From positions 3,048,820 to 3,112,819 of the forward strand of contig NZ_MEIY01000001.1 of the NCBI RefSeq assembly GCF_001752365.1: a stretch of DNA of 64,000 bases. The letters are read 5' to 3'. Numbering within the stretch: the stretch's first letter is position 1; every line of letters begins with the position of its first letter. The notes beneath the pieces are model-generated. The model did no database searches, was not told the origin of the DNA, and saw only the letters and a program-made list of their open reading frames with translations. This stretch comes from Marinobacter sp. X15-166B (GTDB lineage: Bacteria; Pseudomonadota; Gammaproteobacteria; Pseudomonadales; Oleiphilaceae). A program made the position numbers and the translations under genes. Shown in pieces: positions 15,020-23,876 of this stretch.

Positions 15020-15112
15020 CTGACCTGCCCCCTACTTCATGCTCAAGCATCGGAGAGTCTTTGATGAACATTGCTAAGATCACAGTGGATTAGAAAGTTG
15101 GGGGCAGGTCAG
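15020..15112. mobile_element. 93-bp MITE-like element with 13-bp inverted ends
   Basis: CTGACCTGCCCCC at 15020-15032 and its exact inverse complement at 15100-15112 enclose 67 bp without coding capacity. The right end runs into the 3' end of the neighbouring gene, whose last codons and stop come from the element. A solo copy of the end lies at 11370. There is no transposase nearby and no clear target duplication. Confidence 0.5.
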
Positions 15113-15449
15113 CGCGGTCGGATTCATCGCAGTTGTAGGTCATGAAAAGAGCTCTCGGGCCGTTCGCGACATACCAGAGTTGCCAAAATTCACCTTTCAC
15201 ACCAAAAGCTAGCGTGAAGCCTTTAAAATCTCCGGCCTCTACATCAATTAATTTCGCCCCAGCCTCCAAATGCTCTTGAGCAAGCCCCTTCAAATCTTCA
15301 TCAGTGACTGCACCATCCTTCGAATAGCTGCTGATCTGCAAGGCCCCAATGCCCTCAGAATGGAAAACTAAAGAGCACTCTTCCTCATGCTCACCAGTCC
15401 AATCTGGCAACAGATCAATTTTCCAGTTTTTCCCGTAAAACTGATTCAT
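15090..15449 (-). pseudogene. hypothetical cassette protein, 3'-truncated by the inverted-repeat element
   Basis: A 119-residue soluble protein with a family-like start (YGKNWKIDLLPDWTGEHEEECSLVF) and core (GIGALQISSYSKDGAVTDEDLKGLA; FWQLWYVANGPRALFMTYNCDESDR). I recall similar unnamed proteins that continue past the YNCD segment for another 10-20 residues. Here the frame ends in ADLPPTF, which is encoded by the inverted repeat at 15100-15112, so the natural C-terminus appears replaced. Upstream on the minus strand GTTAAGT resembles an attC R' end, so it was probably also a cassette gene. No ribosome site stronger than a short purine run is visible. Confidence 0.55.
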
Positions 15450-15590
15450 ATTTTTTGCAACTTAACAGCTCTTGGGTAGACCGCTTCGTTATTGCAGAAA
15501 CCTGACCGCTGCACTATTACAATTTCTGAGCCCCACAAACGCTCGCTTAAAAAACCTTATAAAACAAAAGCTTAGCCCAACCCCCGAGAG

Positions 15591-15614
15591 GCTGCCACGT
15601 AATAATGTGGCAGC
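15591..15614. terminator. stem-loop GCTGCCAC/GTGGCAGC
   Basis: A perfect 8-bp stem with an 8-base loop lies in the gap between the cassette array and the AttH-type gene. On the plus strand it is followed by TTTGATTT. It could end transcription from either side; the T-run is weak. The rest of 15450-15718 shows no gene. Confidence 0.45.
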
Positions 15615-15718
15615 TTTGATTTGCTCCCACAGTAGTACTGGTTAAAAAATGATTCGTACTGACTCACGCTTACAGTTGGGTGTTCGCTCGGATGACGGGG
15701 AGGAGGGCAGCGACGGTT

Positions 15719-16918
15719 TCAATACCCGGTCATTTCCAGATAGCCCTGGCCGCGGGGCGCGCCGGTGGTGGCGTCCTTGACGGTGACCGCACCTTCCCAG
15801 TAGGGCACGCTGGTGCGCATCCAGCGGTTGGGGTGGCGGGCGGCAATGTCCAGCGTGAGGTCCTGTTGGGGCAGGGTCATGCGCCAGCGTACGGGCAGTG
15901 TCTGGCCCGCCACCTCGGCGCGCGCCAGCGGCTCCAGCTTCAGCGTGTCGGCCTTCAGCGGGGTCACCTTGCCCTCGGGCGTGATCCAGCTGCCGGAATA
16001 ATAATCACCGTTGTTGTCCCCGCCGCCGCGCAGGCGAAAGGCCATTACCCGGGCGCCACTGTTCAGATGCAATGAAAACCAGTCCCAGCCGGTTTGAGTG
16101 GGGCTCAGCAACTGGCTGCTCCATTCCCGGTCCAGCCAGGCCCGGCCGGTCACGGTGTGCTGCGCGCCGTCCAGCAGTATTTCGCCGTGGACACGGTAAA
16201 AGGGCTGGCTGTAATACATGGAGCCCTGGCCATCGGCGGATTTCTGGCTGAAGCCCTCCAGGCCATGGCGCACCAGCGGGCCTTCGGCGCGGAGGTCGAG
16301 GCGGTAGCCAAAAGGGCCCTTGGCGTCCTCGGCCCGGGCGTTCAGGCGCAGGTGGCTCAGGGCGTCGATGGTGGGGTCAGTGGCCAGGCTTTCCAGTTGC
16401 CAGTTGTCCAGCCAGGCGCGAAAGGGTTGGGCGGTGACGCCCGCCTGGCGGGCCGTCTGCGGGCGGGGCCGGCTGGTGCCCCGGGCGAAGCGTTCCGCGA
16501 CACGGTGACTGGCACCACGGGACAGGGCCATGTGGGCCATCCACAACTGGTCCGTGGCCCAGGGTTGGGCCCTTGGGTCGGGAGCCGTGTCGGTATCGGG
16601 CTGCTGGGCTTGGCGGAACAGGGTCCATTGCATGCCCAGCGGTTCGCCGCTGGCGTCTTCCAGGTTAGCGGTGAGGTACCACCATTCGATCCGAAAACCC
16701 GGGTGCGGGCCATGGTCTCCGGGAAAGTTCAGCCGGGTGCCGGGGCGGGCGTGGGCGTAGCCGTCGTTAGCCGCACCCAGACCGGCAAAGCCGGCTCGGC
16801 CGGCATCAGGGCCACCGTCGCCGTACCGGTCGGTTTGCGGAGCCGGGTCGCAGGCGGCGAGCAGCAGGGCGCACAGAAGGGTTAATCCTGCGCTCACGGG
16901 GTGCGATCGCAGACTCAT
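15719..16918 (-). CDS. AttH/CrtC-type lipocalin-like lipoprotein
   Basis: About 399 residues. A lipobox LLLAACDP after a hydrophobic signal predicts an outer-membrane or inner-membrane lipoprotein. The mature part is two linked lipocalin-like barrels of the AttH/carotenoid 1,2-hydratase (CrtC) superfamily: FPGDHGPHPGFRIEWWYLTANL at the start, MQWTLFRQA, WMAHMALS, VTGRAWLDREWSSQ and GWDWFSLHLNSGARVMAFRLR. In this family the WWY and the D-R-E-W motifs are diagnostic. The ATG at 16918 overlaps the TGA of the upstream permease gene (ATGA), so it is the last gene of an ABC operon. AttH proteins are commonly encoded with such MacB/FtsX-type exporters; the cargo is unknown. Confidence 0.9.
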   Translation of the reverse strand: MSLRSHPVSAGLTLLCALLLAACDPAPQTDRYGDGGPDAGRAGFAGLGAANDGYAHARPGTRLNFPGDHGPHPGFRIEWWYLTANLEDASGEPLGMQWTLFRQAQQPDTDTAPDPRAQPWATDQLWMAHMALSRGASHRVAERFARGTSRPRPQTARQAGVTAQPFRAWLDNWQLESLATDPTIDALSHLRLNARAEDAKGPFGYRLDLRAEGPLVRHGLEGFSQKSADGQGSMYYSQPFYRVHGEILLDGAQHTVTGRAWLDREWSSQLLSPTQTGWDWFSLHLNSGARVMAFRLRGGGDNNGDYYSGSWITPEGKVTPLKADTLKLEPLARAEVAGQTLPVRWRMTLPQQDLTLDIAARHPNRWMRTSVPYWEGAVTVKDATTGAPRGQGYLEMTGY

Positions 16919-19410
16919 CCGGCCTCCTCCTCGGCGAGCAGCGCCCGGGGCGGGGTGCGCCACAGTTTAAGCAGCGGCAGGCCCGCCGCCAACAACGCAA
17001 CCAGCACCGCGGTGAGCAGGGTGAGGCTGATTTCAGCGGGAAACACATGCAGCGGCAGGCGCCAGCCAAAGGCGGCCACATTGATGCCCCACACCAGGCA
17101 CGCGGTGATGGCGATGCCCAGGGGAACGGCCAGTAAACCGGTCACCAGTGCTGCTCCCGCCAGTTGTACCAGTTGGGTGGTCAGTAACCGGTGCCGCGGC
17201 ACACCAAGCGCCCAGAGGGTGGCCAGGCGCCGGCGCCGTTCCTCCGCCTGGGCCAGCAGGGTCGCCAGCAGGGCCAGGGCGGCCACCGCCAGGGTCAGGC
17301 CATTCAACGCCCGGGTGATGGTAAAGGTGCGCTCAAAGATGGCAGTGGCGGTGGCTTTCAGCTGCCGCTGGTCCCGCAGGTGGTGGGGGGCCAGGGCGAA
17401 GCGCGTCATCAGTTGCTGGCGCAGTTGGCCGGGGTCCTCGCCCGGCTGGATGACAATACCCATGGAGCGGGGCGGCACCCTGAACAGACGGCGCACCTGA
17501 GCGGTGGTCATGACCAGCTCGCCCCTCGGGTTGCCGTAATCCGGGTAGATGCCCGCTACGGAAAAGGATTGACGGCCCCCGGGAGTCGTCAGGGTCACGC
17601 GGTCCCCCGGGGTGATGTGGTGTCCGCGGGCCAGCTGCTCGTTGATAAAGACACCGCCCTGTTGCAGCGTCTGCCAGGCGGCGTCCCGATCGCCCAAGGT
17701 GGCCAGTAAGGGCCAGTCCACCATCAGTGTTTCACCCGGGGTGATGCCAAACACCGGCAGCGGCAGGCCGGGCCGGCGGGGGCGCGCGTTGGGCGCACCG
17801 ATCTCCAGCAGTTCCGAGTCGGCGTTGGCAGTGGTCAGGCGTTCGTGCACCGCCGGGTGCTGGGCCAGCCAGCGGTTGATATCGTCAAATTGCGCCGCGG
17901 GCGGGTTGAGGTAAATGTCCGCAATCAATCGCTGATCGAGCCAGTCAAGGAACGTCAGCCGAAAGCCACCCACCATGCTGCTGACCCCGAGGTTGGCCGC
18001 CAGGGCAATCAGCAGGGCCATCATCGCCAGCGACAGCCGTGGCAGTTGTAATTGCAGGTCCGCGAGCGCCCATTGAGTGAGGGCCAGGCGGCGCGTCGGC
18101 CGGGATGCGCCTTCCAACACCCGCAGCGCCATGGCCAACAGCCACGCCAGCAGCGGTGGCTGCCACAGGGCGGCGGCCAGCAGAATGGCCGCGACCAGCC
18201 CGAATCCGGCAATCAGACCGGTATCGGGGGTAAGCCCCAAGGCCAGCGCCGCCAGGGCGGCGACCGCACCCAGCAGGGTTTGGACCCGCAATTGGCGTTG
18301 ATATCCGCGGCGCCAGGCCTGCGCCTGGCCCAGCCCCAGCAAGCTGAGGCGACTGGCGCGCCACAGCACTCCGCTGCCGGCAATGACCAGCCCACCGAGG
18401 GATACCGCCACACCGCCCAACCAGTAATGCCAGGGCAGGCTGAGGGTGCCGCTGACAGTGGCGCCGTAAAGGTTTTGCAAGGTGGCGGCCACATCGGGTA
18501 ACAGGGTTTGGGCCAGCCATACGCCGCTCAGCAACCCCGCCAACGCCCCTGCCAGTCCCAGGATCGCCAGTTCCACCACCAGTAAGGCCACCAGGGTGCG
18601 CCCTGACACGCCCAGTGCCCGCAGTGTGCGCAACAGGCTCAGACGTTGCTCCAGCGCCAGCCCCAGTGCCGCCTGCACAATAAATAGGCCGACGACCAGC
18701 GCCAGCAGCGCCATGGCCGTCAGGTTGAGGTGAAAGCTTTGGGTCAGCTCGCGGGGGGAGGCGCGGGCATCCGCGGGTGTCAGGACGAATCCGTCGGGTG
18801 CGGCGGTCAGGGCCGTTCTGTTGCCGAGCAGGGCGGTGATGGCGTCGCCGGTACCGAGCAACCGGGCGGCGATGGCAATATCCATCACCAGGGTGTCCGG
18901 GGGCAGCGCCGGCACTTCAATCATCGGGGGGAGAGCCGTGCCGCCGTGTACGGTCGGCTGGCTGCCCAACCGGGCACGGGTGTCCGGGGCCAGGCGGGTC
19001 TGCCAGGGGGACGACAGAAAGTGCTGCAACGCCCCCGGGGCACCGCTTCGGGTCAGCGTTGTGTCGCCGGACAGGGTGAGCGGGTCGATGCCGATGAGCG
19101 TGAGTTGCATGCCATCGTCGGTAGTCAGTTCCCCTTCAATCAGCGGTGAGACGAGGATGCCGGCCTGGCGCAAGCGGATGAAATCGTCGCGGGTCAGGGG
19201 CTGGCCGTCTTCCCGTTCGAGGCGGGCATAGTCGTCGCCCAGCAACGCCTCGGCGCGGGCGTAGTTATCCCGGGCGGAGGCGTTGATCGCTTGCACCCCG
19301 CTCCATAAGGCTCCGGCCACCCAGAGACCCATCAGCAGCATCGCCAATTGGCCGGGGTGACGGCGATAGTGGGACAAGAGCGTGGCCAGCGCCACTCCCA
19401 TCAGGCGCAT
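16915..19410 (-). CDS. ABC transporter permease, FtsX/MacB-like, large
   Basis: An 831-residue membrane protein with the layout of large FtsX-domain permeases: an N-terminal transmembrane helix (LLMGLWVAGALWSG), a periplasmic domain, a first bundle of helices (around LLALVVGLFIVQAALGLAL and LVVELAILGLAGALAGLL), then a second FtsX unit at the C-terminus (LTLAVAALALLATLLAQAEER, LATLWALGVPRHRLL). It would move lipid, peptide or lipoprotein across or out of the inner membrane with the ATPase encoded upstream. The ATG at 19410 lies inside the 3' end of the ATPase gene (10-bp overlap), and its stop overlaps the AttH gene start. Confidence 0.9.
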   Translation of the reverse strand: MRLMGVALATLLSHYRRHPGQLAMLLMGLWVAGALWSGVQAINASARDNYARAEALLGDDYARLEREDGQPLTRDDFIRLRQAGILVSPLIEGELTTDDGMQLTLIGIDPLTLSGDTTLTRSGAPGALQHFLSSPWQTRLAPDTRARLGSQPTVHGGTALPPMIEVPALPPDTLVMDIAIAARLLGTGDAITALLGNRTALTAAPDGFVLTPADARASPRELTQSFHLNLTAMALLALVVGLFIVQAALGLALEQRLSLLRTLRALGVSGRTLVALLVVELAILGLAGALAGLLSGVWLAQTLLPDVAATLQNLYGATVSGTLSLPWHYWLGGVAVSLGGLVIAGSGVLWRASRLSLLGLGQAQAWRRGYQRQLRVQTLLGAVAALAALALGLTPDTGLIAGFGLVAAILLAAALWQPPLLAWLLAMALRVLEGASRPTRRLALTQWALADLQLQLPRLSLAMMALLIALAANLGVSSMVGGFRLTFLDWLDQRLIADIYLNPPAAQFDDINRWLAQHPAVHERLTTANADSELLEIGAPNARPRRPGLPLPVFGITPGETLMVDWPLLATLGDRDAAWQTLQQGGVFINEQLARGHHITPGDRVTLTTPGGRQSFSVAGIYPDYGNPRGELVMTTAQVRRLFRVPPRSMGIVIQPGEDPGQLRQQLMTRFALAPHHLRDQRQLKATATAIFERTFTITRALNGLTLAVAALALLATLLAQAEERRRRLATLWALGVPRHRLLTTQLVQLAGAALVTGLLAVPLGIAITACLVWGINVAAFGWRLPLHVFPAEISLTLLTAVLVALLAAGLPLLKLWRTPPRALLAEEEAG

Positions 19411-20102
19411 GGCCGGCGGCTGTCCTGATGGTCGCTGCCAGCGGATTCAGCCAGCAACTGGCCGTGGCGCAGCATCAAGCGGCGATCCAGCGGCGCGGCG
19501 ACTTTGGGGCTGTGGGTCACCATCAGCAGGCTGCTGCCGCTTTCGGCGACCAGTTCCAGTAGCAATTCAAGCACCGTGTCGGCGGTGGCTTCATCCAGAT
19601 TGCCGGTGGGCTCGTCGGCCAGCAGCAGCGCGGGGCGCGGGGCTAAAGCACGGCCAATGGCCAGACGTTGCTGCTGGCCTCCAGACAGTTGTTCCGGGTA
19701 GTGGCGTTCGCGCCCGGCGAGCCCCAGACGCGTGATCAGGTGGGCCGACCAGTCCGGCTGTTCCCGCCCCGCCAGGCGGGCCTGCAGGCGCAGGTTGTCT
19801 GCCACATTGAGGCTGGCGATGAGGTGAAACTGCTGGAACACCAGCCCGAGCGCTCCCCGTCTGAGCCGCGCCCGGCCGGCTTCATCCAGGCCGGCCAGCG
19901 ATTGCCCCCCCAGCGACACCTCGCCCCGGTCGGGCAGATCCAGCCCTGCAGCCAGGTGCAGCAGGGTCGATTTGCCGCTGCCCGATTCGCCCATCAGCGC
20001 CAGACTTTCTCCGGCGCGCAACTGCAGGTCGACACCGCAGAGCACCCTCAGGGGGCCCTGGGGGGTGGCGTAGGTTTTGTGGACATGGCGAAACTCGAGC
20101 AT
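19401..20102 (-). CDS. ABC transporter ATP-binding protein (LolD/MacB type)
   Basis: A 233-residue ATPase with Walker A GESGSGKST, Q-loop VFQQFHLI, signature LSGGQQQR, Walker B LLLADEPT and H-loop VTHS. The sequence is typical of the LolD/MacB/DevA branch that powers FtsX-type permeases. The frame is open further upstream to 20792, but the ATG at 20102 fits the family N-terminus (MLEFRHVHKTYATPQGPLRVL), and the upstream part overlaps a divergent gene. It is the first gene of a three-gene operon (ATPase, permease, AttH lipoprotein). A divergent promoter region of about 155 bp separates it from the DUF2959 gene. Confidence 0.92.
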   Translation of the reverse strand: MLEFRHVHKTYATPQGPLRVLCGVDLQLRAGESLALMGESGSGKSTLLHLAAGLDLPDRGEVSLGGQSLAGLDEAGRARLRRGALGLVFQQFHLIASLNVADNLRLQARLAGREQPDWSAHLITRLGLAGRERHYPEQLSGGQQQRLAIGRALAPRPALLLADEPTGNLDEATADTVLELLLELVAESGSSLLMVTHSPKVAAPLDRRLMLRHGQLLAESAGSDHQDSRRPCA

Positions 20103-20258
20103 ATCGCGCTCCCGGTTGCTGTCAGTCTCGATGGTGACATAAAACCCTGCCCGGCCCCAGTTTTTGAGGGTTTCGGGGCGCCACGCGGGCGGTGTAGGAT
20201 AGTAGGGGTACCTGTGGTCGATCACACATGCACGCAGCCAAAAGGACAGACCCACACC

Positions 20259-20927
20259 ATGTTGACACAAACCAATCGACTTTCCGTGACCGCCCGGCTG
20301 GCCAGTCTGTGCTGTCAGCTGCTGATTTTCAGCGGCTGCAGTTCCATGTACTACAGTGCCATGGAGAAACTGGGCGTGGAGAAACGCGACATACTGGTGG
20401 ACCGGGTGGGCGAGGCGCGCGATGCGCAAAGTGACGCCAGTGAAACCTTTCGCTCGTCGCTGGAGCAGTTCCAGAGCGTGGTCGACACTCCGGATACGGC
20501 GTTGCAGGAAAAGTATGACGTGATCAGTGCCGCCTATGACAAGAGTAGCCAGGCGGCAGCGCGGGTGCGGGAGCGCATTGAGAAGGTTGAAGATGTGTCC
20601 GAGGATCTGTTCGATGAATGGGAAGATGAGCTGGGCCGCTACGAGAGTGCGTCTTTGCGTCAGAACAGCGCACGACGTCTGGAAGAAACCCGCGACCGCT
20701 ACCAGAGTCTGATCGCCCGCATGCACCGGGTGGAAAAGCGTATGGACCCGGTGCTGGAGGCGTTTGAAGATCAGGTGCTGTATCTCAAGCACAATCTCAA
20801 CGCCCAGGCCATCGGCGCGCTGGAAGGGGAGCTGGGGCAGATCCGCGAGAATGTGGACAGCCTGATTCGCGCAATGGAAACCTCAATCGCGGAATCCGAA
20901 GCGTTCATCCAGCGCTTTCGTGAGTGA
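20259..20927 (+). CDS. DUF2959 lipoprotein
   Basis: A 222-residue protein with a lipoprotein signal (LLIFSGCSSMYYSAMEKLG), so the mature protein starts with a lipidated cysteine. The following MYYSAMEKLGVEKRDILVDRVGEARDAQ is the DUF2959 signature. The rest is long charged helix with coiled-coil character (RVRERIEKVEDVSEDLFDEWEDEL; RRLEETRDRYQSLIARMHRVEKRMDPVLEAFEDQVLYLKHNLNAQAI). The function of DUF2959 is unknown. The start at 20259 is the first ATG before the signal sequence; AAAAGGA is about 14 bases upstream, further than usual. It begins a plus-strand run with the VWA and J-protein genes. Confidence 0.9.
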   Translation: MLTQTNRLSVTARLASLCCQLLIFSGCSSMYYSAMEKLGVEKRDILVDRVGEARDAQSDASETFRSSLEQFQSVVDTPDTALQEKYDVISAAYDKSSQAAARVRERIEKVEDVSEDLFDEWEDELGRYESASLRQNSARRLEETRDRYQSLIARMHRVEKRMDPVLEAFEDQVLYLKHNLNAQAIGALEGELGQIRENVDSLIRAMETSIAESEAFIQRFRE

Positions 20928-21018
20928 GACCGGCCGGAGGCGCGAGGGCCGCGCGGTGAAAGGTGAAGGGATCTTCTAAGCTTGAATCAGTACCGGGCAA
21001 GTCAGGGGGCAACCGTGT

Positions 21019-21714
21019 ATGGCTGACAAAGAACTTCGTGCCAAATCGGATAAGCAGGCGATCGACCAGTTTATCCATCAAGTGCGCACCCTGCCCAAGG
21101 GCGGCGGCGGGCAGGGCCGGTTGATTTTTGCGCTGGATGCCACCGCCAGCCGGGAGGCCACGTGGGACCAGGCGTGCCATCTGCAGAGTGAACTGTTCCT
21201 GGCCACCCGGGCGTTGGGCGGCCTGTCGATCCAGCTGTGCTATTACCGGGGGTTCCGGGAGTTCAAAGCGACCGGTTTTGTCAGCCAGACGGGGCAACTG
21301 CTCCAACTGATGAACGCCGTCACCTGTCTGGGCGGCCACACCCAGATCAGCCGGGTATTGGCCCATGCCCGGGATGAGACCCGGGCCAAACCGGTGAAGG
21401 CGGTGGTGTTCATCGGTGATTGCTGCGAGGAGCCGGTGGACGACCTCTGTCATCTGGCCGGCGAGCTGGGCATGTTGCGCACCCCGGTGTTCATGTTTCA
21501 CGAGGGAGGGGACGCTCACGCCCGGGCGGTGTTTCAGCAAGTGAGCAAACTGTCGGGGGGCGCCTATGCCCCCTTTGACCGTAACAGCCCCCGGGTGCTC
21601 AAGGATCTTATGGCCGCGGTGGCGGTCTATGCTTCTGGAGGAGCCAAGGCGCTGCAAGATTTTTCCAGCCGCAGCTCCCCGGAAGTGAAACGTCTGACCC
21701 GGCAGATCAGATAA
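21019..21714 (+). CDS. von Willebrand factor A-like protein
   Basis: A 231-residue cytoplasmic VWA-like protein. LIFALDATASRE holds a D-x-T-x-S version of the metal-ion-dependent adhesion site. GGHTQISRVLAHA supplies the conserved threonine and AVVFIGDCCEEPVDDL the late aspartate. There is no signal peptide. The ATG at 21019 follows an AGGGGG ribosome site. It is followed after 47 bases by a membrane J-domain protein and preceded by the DUF2959 gene. The three may form a functional unit, possibly a chaperone or envelope-stress arrangement, but I know no described role. Confidence 0.82.
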   Translation: MADKELRAKSDKQAIDQFIHQVRTLPKGGGGQGRLIFALDATASREATWDQACHLQSELFLATRALGGLSIQLCYYRGFREFKATGFVSQTGQLLQLMNAVTCLGGHTQISRVLAHARDETRAKPVKAVVFIGDCCEEPVDDLCHLAGELGMLRTPVFMFHEGGDAHARAVFQQVSKLSGGAYAPFDRNSPRVLKDLMAAVAVYASGGAKALQDFSSRSSPEVKRLTRQIR

Positions 21715-21761
21715 CGCAGAGTCCCCATGAACCGGTGGGCCCACGGGCCCGGAGTATCCGA

Positions 21762-22490
21762 GTGCCACTGACGCTTTTGGTAGTCGCAATGACCGTGCTT
21801 GCCTGGGTCTGGTTACGCCAGCAGCCGGCCAATCAGCGCGCTTACGCGGTCCTCAAACTAGTGGTGGTGGCCGCCACCCTGATGGTGATTACCATGGTGA
21901 TCACCGGCCGCCTGCATTTTCTGGTGGCGTTGCTGGCGTTCCTGTGGCCGGCGGTGCGGCGCATACTGACCTCGATTCTGATGGGGGGGGTGGCCGGCGC
22001 CGGTCGCGGCGACCCCGGAGCCACTGCGGGCAACCAGTCTCACGTGGCCAGCGAGATCCTCAGCATGACCCTGGATCACGACTCCGGCACCATGAGCGGC
22101 ACGGTGTTGAAAGGGCCTATGGCGGGCCGGGCATTGGCGGATCTGGGGGAGGACGAATTCATCACTCTGCTGCGCTATTGCCGCGCCCACGATGAAGATT
22201 CGGCCCGGTTGCTGGAGTCCTATCTGGACCGGCGCTTCGGGGATTCCTGGCGCGCCGACGATCCGGGCGGCGATGACGCAGAGCATCAGGACCATAACCC
22301 CCAAGGCGGTGGCGGACCGCTGACCGAAAGCGAAGCACTGGATATTCTGGGGCTCGCGCCGGGCGCCAGCCGGGAGGAAATCATTCAGGCCCATCGACGG
22401 TTGATGCAGAAAATGCACCCGGACCGCGGCGGCAGCAATTATCTGGCGGCCCGTGTGAATGAGGCCAAAGACCGGTTATTGGGGGAGTAG
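21762..22490 (+). CDS. membrane-anchored J-domain protein
   Basis: About 242 residues starting at a GTG (21762) with GGAG seven bases upstream. It has two N-terminal transmembrane helices (TLLVVAMTVLAWVWL and LVVVAATLMVITMVITG, followed by a further hydrophobic stretch), a middle linker, and a C-terminal J-domain. In the J-domain EALDILGLAPGASREEIIQAHRRLMQKMHPDRGGSNYLAARVNEAKDRLL contains the essential HPD tripeptide. The arrangement (membrane anchor first, J-domain last) is like Tim14/DjlC-type co-chaperones that recruit DnaK to the membrane. A further-upstream GTG at 21735 is in frame but has no ribosome site. Confidence 0.88.
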   Translation: MPLTLLVVAMTVLAWVWLRQQPANQRAYAVLKLVVVAATLMVITMVITGRLHFLVALLAFLWPAVRRILTSILMGGVAGAGRGDPGATAGNQSHVASEILSMTLDHDSGTMSGTVLKGPMAGRALADLGEDEFITLLRYCRAHDEDSARLLESYLDRRFGDSWRADDPGGDDAEHQDHNPQGGGGPLTESEALDILGLAPGASREEIIQAHRRLMQKMHPDRGGSNYLAARVNEAKDRLLGE

Positions 22491-22503
22491 ACGAGCGGAG
22501 AGT

Positions 22504-22529
22504 CGCCCGCCACTGTGCAGCGGCGGGCG
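22504..22529. terminator. bidirectional hairpin between convergent genes
   Basis: CGCCCGCC...GGCGGGCG forms an 8-bp GC-only stem in the 54-bp gap between the J-protein and the TRAP large permease stop codons. It has no T-run, but the position suggests termination of both transcripts. Confidence 0.55.
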
Positions 22530-22544
22530 GTTGGCACGGGCAGG

Positions 22545-23876
22545 TCAGCCCAGCATCATGGCCGGCAAGCCGGTAATCAGCCAGGGGAAGAACGCCATGA
22601 GGACGCAGGCAAGCACGATCAGCGCCACGAACGGAATCACCGCCTTGTACAGGTCGAGGATTTCCACACCGTCGGGCGCTACCCCTTTGAGGTAAAACAG
22701 GGCGTAGCCAAACGGTGGCGTCAGGAACGACGTCTGCAGGACCACTGCGACCATCACCACGAACCACAACATGTCCACCCCGAGGGCGTCGATGATGGGC
22801 AGCATGATCGGGAAGCTGAGCAGCACGATGCCGGTCCAGTCGAGGAACATCCCCAGCACGAACACCAGAAACAGCATCAGGAACAAAGCCCCCATGGTAC
22901 CGCCGGGGATGGCCAGCACCAGATCGCTGATCACGCTCATTCCGCCACCGCGGGAGAACACCCCGGTGAAAGCCGTGGCGCCAACCATCACCAGCATCAC
23001 CATGGTGGTGGTCTTGCTGGCATCGATAAGGGTGTTGTAGCAAGTCGAGAGTTTGCGGTCCCCGAAGGTCATGAACAGCACAAAGGCGATGAACACGCCG
23101 ATGGCCGAGGCTTCCGTAGCTGTGGCGATACCGGTGAACAGCGCGCCCAGCACGCCAAGAATCAGGGCCATGGGCGGAACAACGTACTTGACCAGCATCA
23201 CCAGCAGTTCACGGGTGCTGGTCTGGGCGCGTTCTTCCGGCGGCACCTTCGGACCATACTGCGGCTTGATGTAACAGATGATCAGCACGTAAAGGGCGTA
23301 CATCACCCCCAGCATCAGCCCGGGTACCAGGGCACCCGCAAACAGGGCGCCGACCGAGACCGGCGAGTAACTGGCCATCAGAATGAGCATGATGCTGGGC
23401 GGGATCAGAATACCCAGGCAACCGCTGGCCATGATGACCCCGGCACTCAGCTCCTTGTTGTAGCCGTATTTGAGCATGGGCACCAGCGCGATCATGCCCA
23501 TCACCGCGATTGAGGCACCCACGATGCCGGTGGTGGCCGCCAGCAGTACCGATACGATGACCACCGTCAACGCCAGTCCACCCCGCAGGTTGGCCAGCAA
23601 CAGGCGCAGTGCGTCGAACATTTTCTCGGTGACCCCCGAGTCGTTCAAGAAACGCGCCATCAGCACAAACAGGGGGATTGCCACCAGCACGTAGTTGTCC
23701 ATGGCGTTGCCATAGATGTTGTTGATCAGGGTACCCATCACGTTCAGGCCGGGGCCCAAGAGGGCACCAATCACTGCGACGCCACCCAGTACAAACGCCA
23801 GGGGGTGGCCCATGAACAGGCCCACCATCAACCCGGCAAACATGACCAGGGTGAGCATTTCCGGACTTATATTCAT
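22545..23876 (-). CDS. dctM: TRAP transporter large permease (DctM)
   Basis: A 443-residue integral membrane protein with about 12 hydrophobic helices. Family marks are IPLFVLMARFLNDSG, AATTGIVGASIAVMGMIALVPMLKYGYNKELSAG, ASGCLGILIPPSIMLILMA (the conserved G-x-L-G-I-L-I-P-P-S) and GIATATEASAIGVF. It moves substrate by sodium symport, fed by the periplasmic binding protein. The ATG overlaps the TGA of the small permease gene (ATGA). It is the last gene of dctPQM. The substrate is probably a 2-oxoacid or other organic acid, judged from the binding protein. Confidence 0.95.
   Translation of the reverse strand: MNISPEMLTLVMFAGLMVGLFMGHPLAFVLGGVAVIGALLGPGLNVMGTLINNIYGNAMDNYVLVAIPLFVLMARFLNDSGVTEKMFDALRLLLANLRGGLALTVVIVSVLLAATTGIVGASIAVMGMIALVPMLKYGYNKELSAGVIMASGCLGILIPPSIMLILMASYSPVSVGALFAGALVPGLMLGVMYALYVLIICYIKPQYGPKVPPEERAQTSTRELLVMLVKYVVPPMALILGVLGALFTGIATATEASAIGVFIAFVLFMTFGDRKLSTCYNTLIDASKTTTMVMLVMVGATAFTGVFSRGGGMSVISDLVLAIPGGTMGALFLMLFLVFVLGMFLDWTGIVLLSFPIMLPIIDALGVDMLWFVVMVAVVLQTSFLTPPFGYALFYLKGVAPDGVEILDLYKAVIPFVALIVLACVLMAFFPWLITGLPAMMLG

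Noticed and set aside
10554..15718. Integrase or transposase gene within the cassette region
   Set aside because: No frame contains tyrosine-recombinase (R...HxxR...Y) or DDE features; the array has no recombinase of its own in this window.
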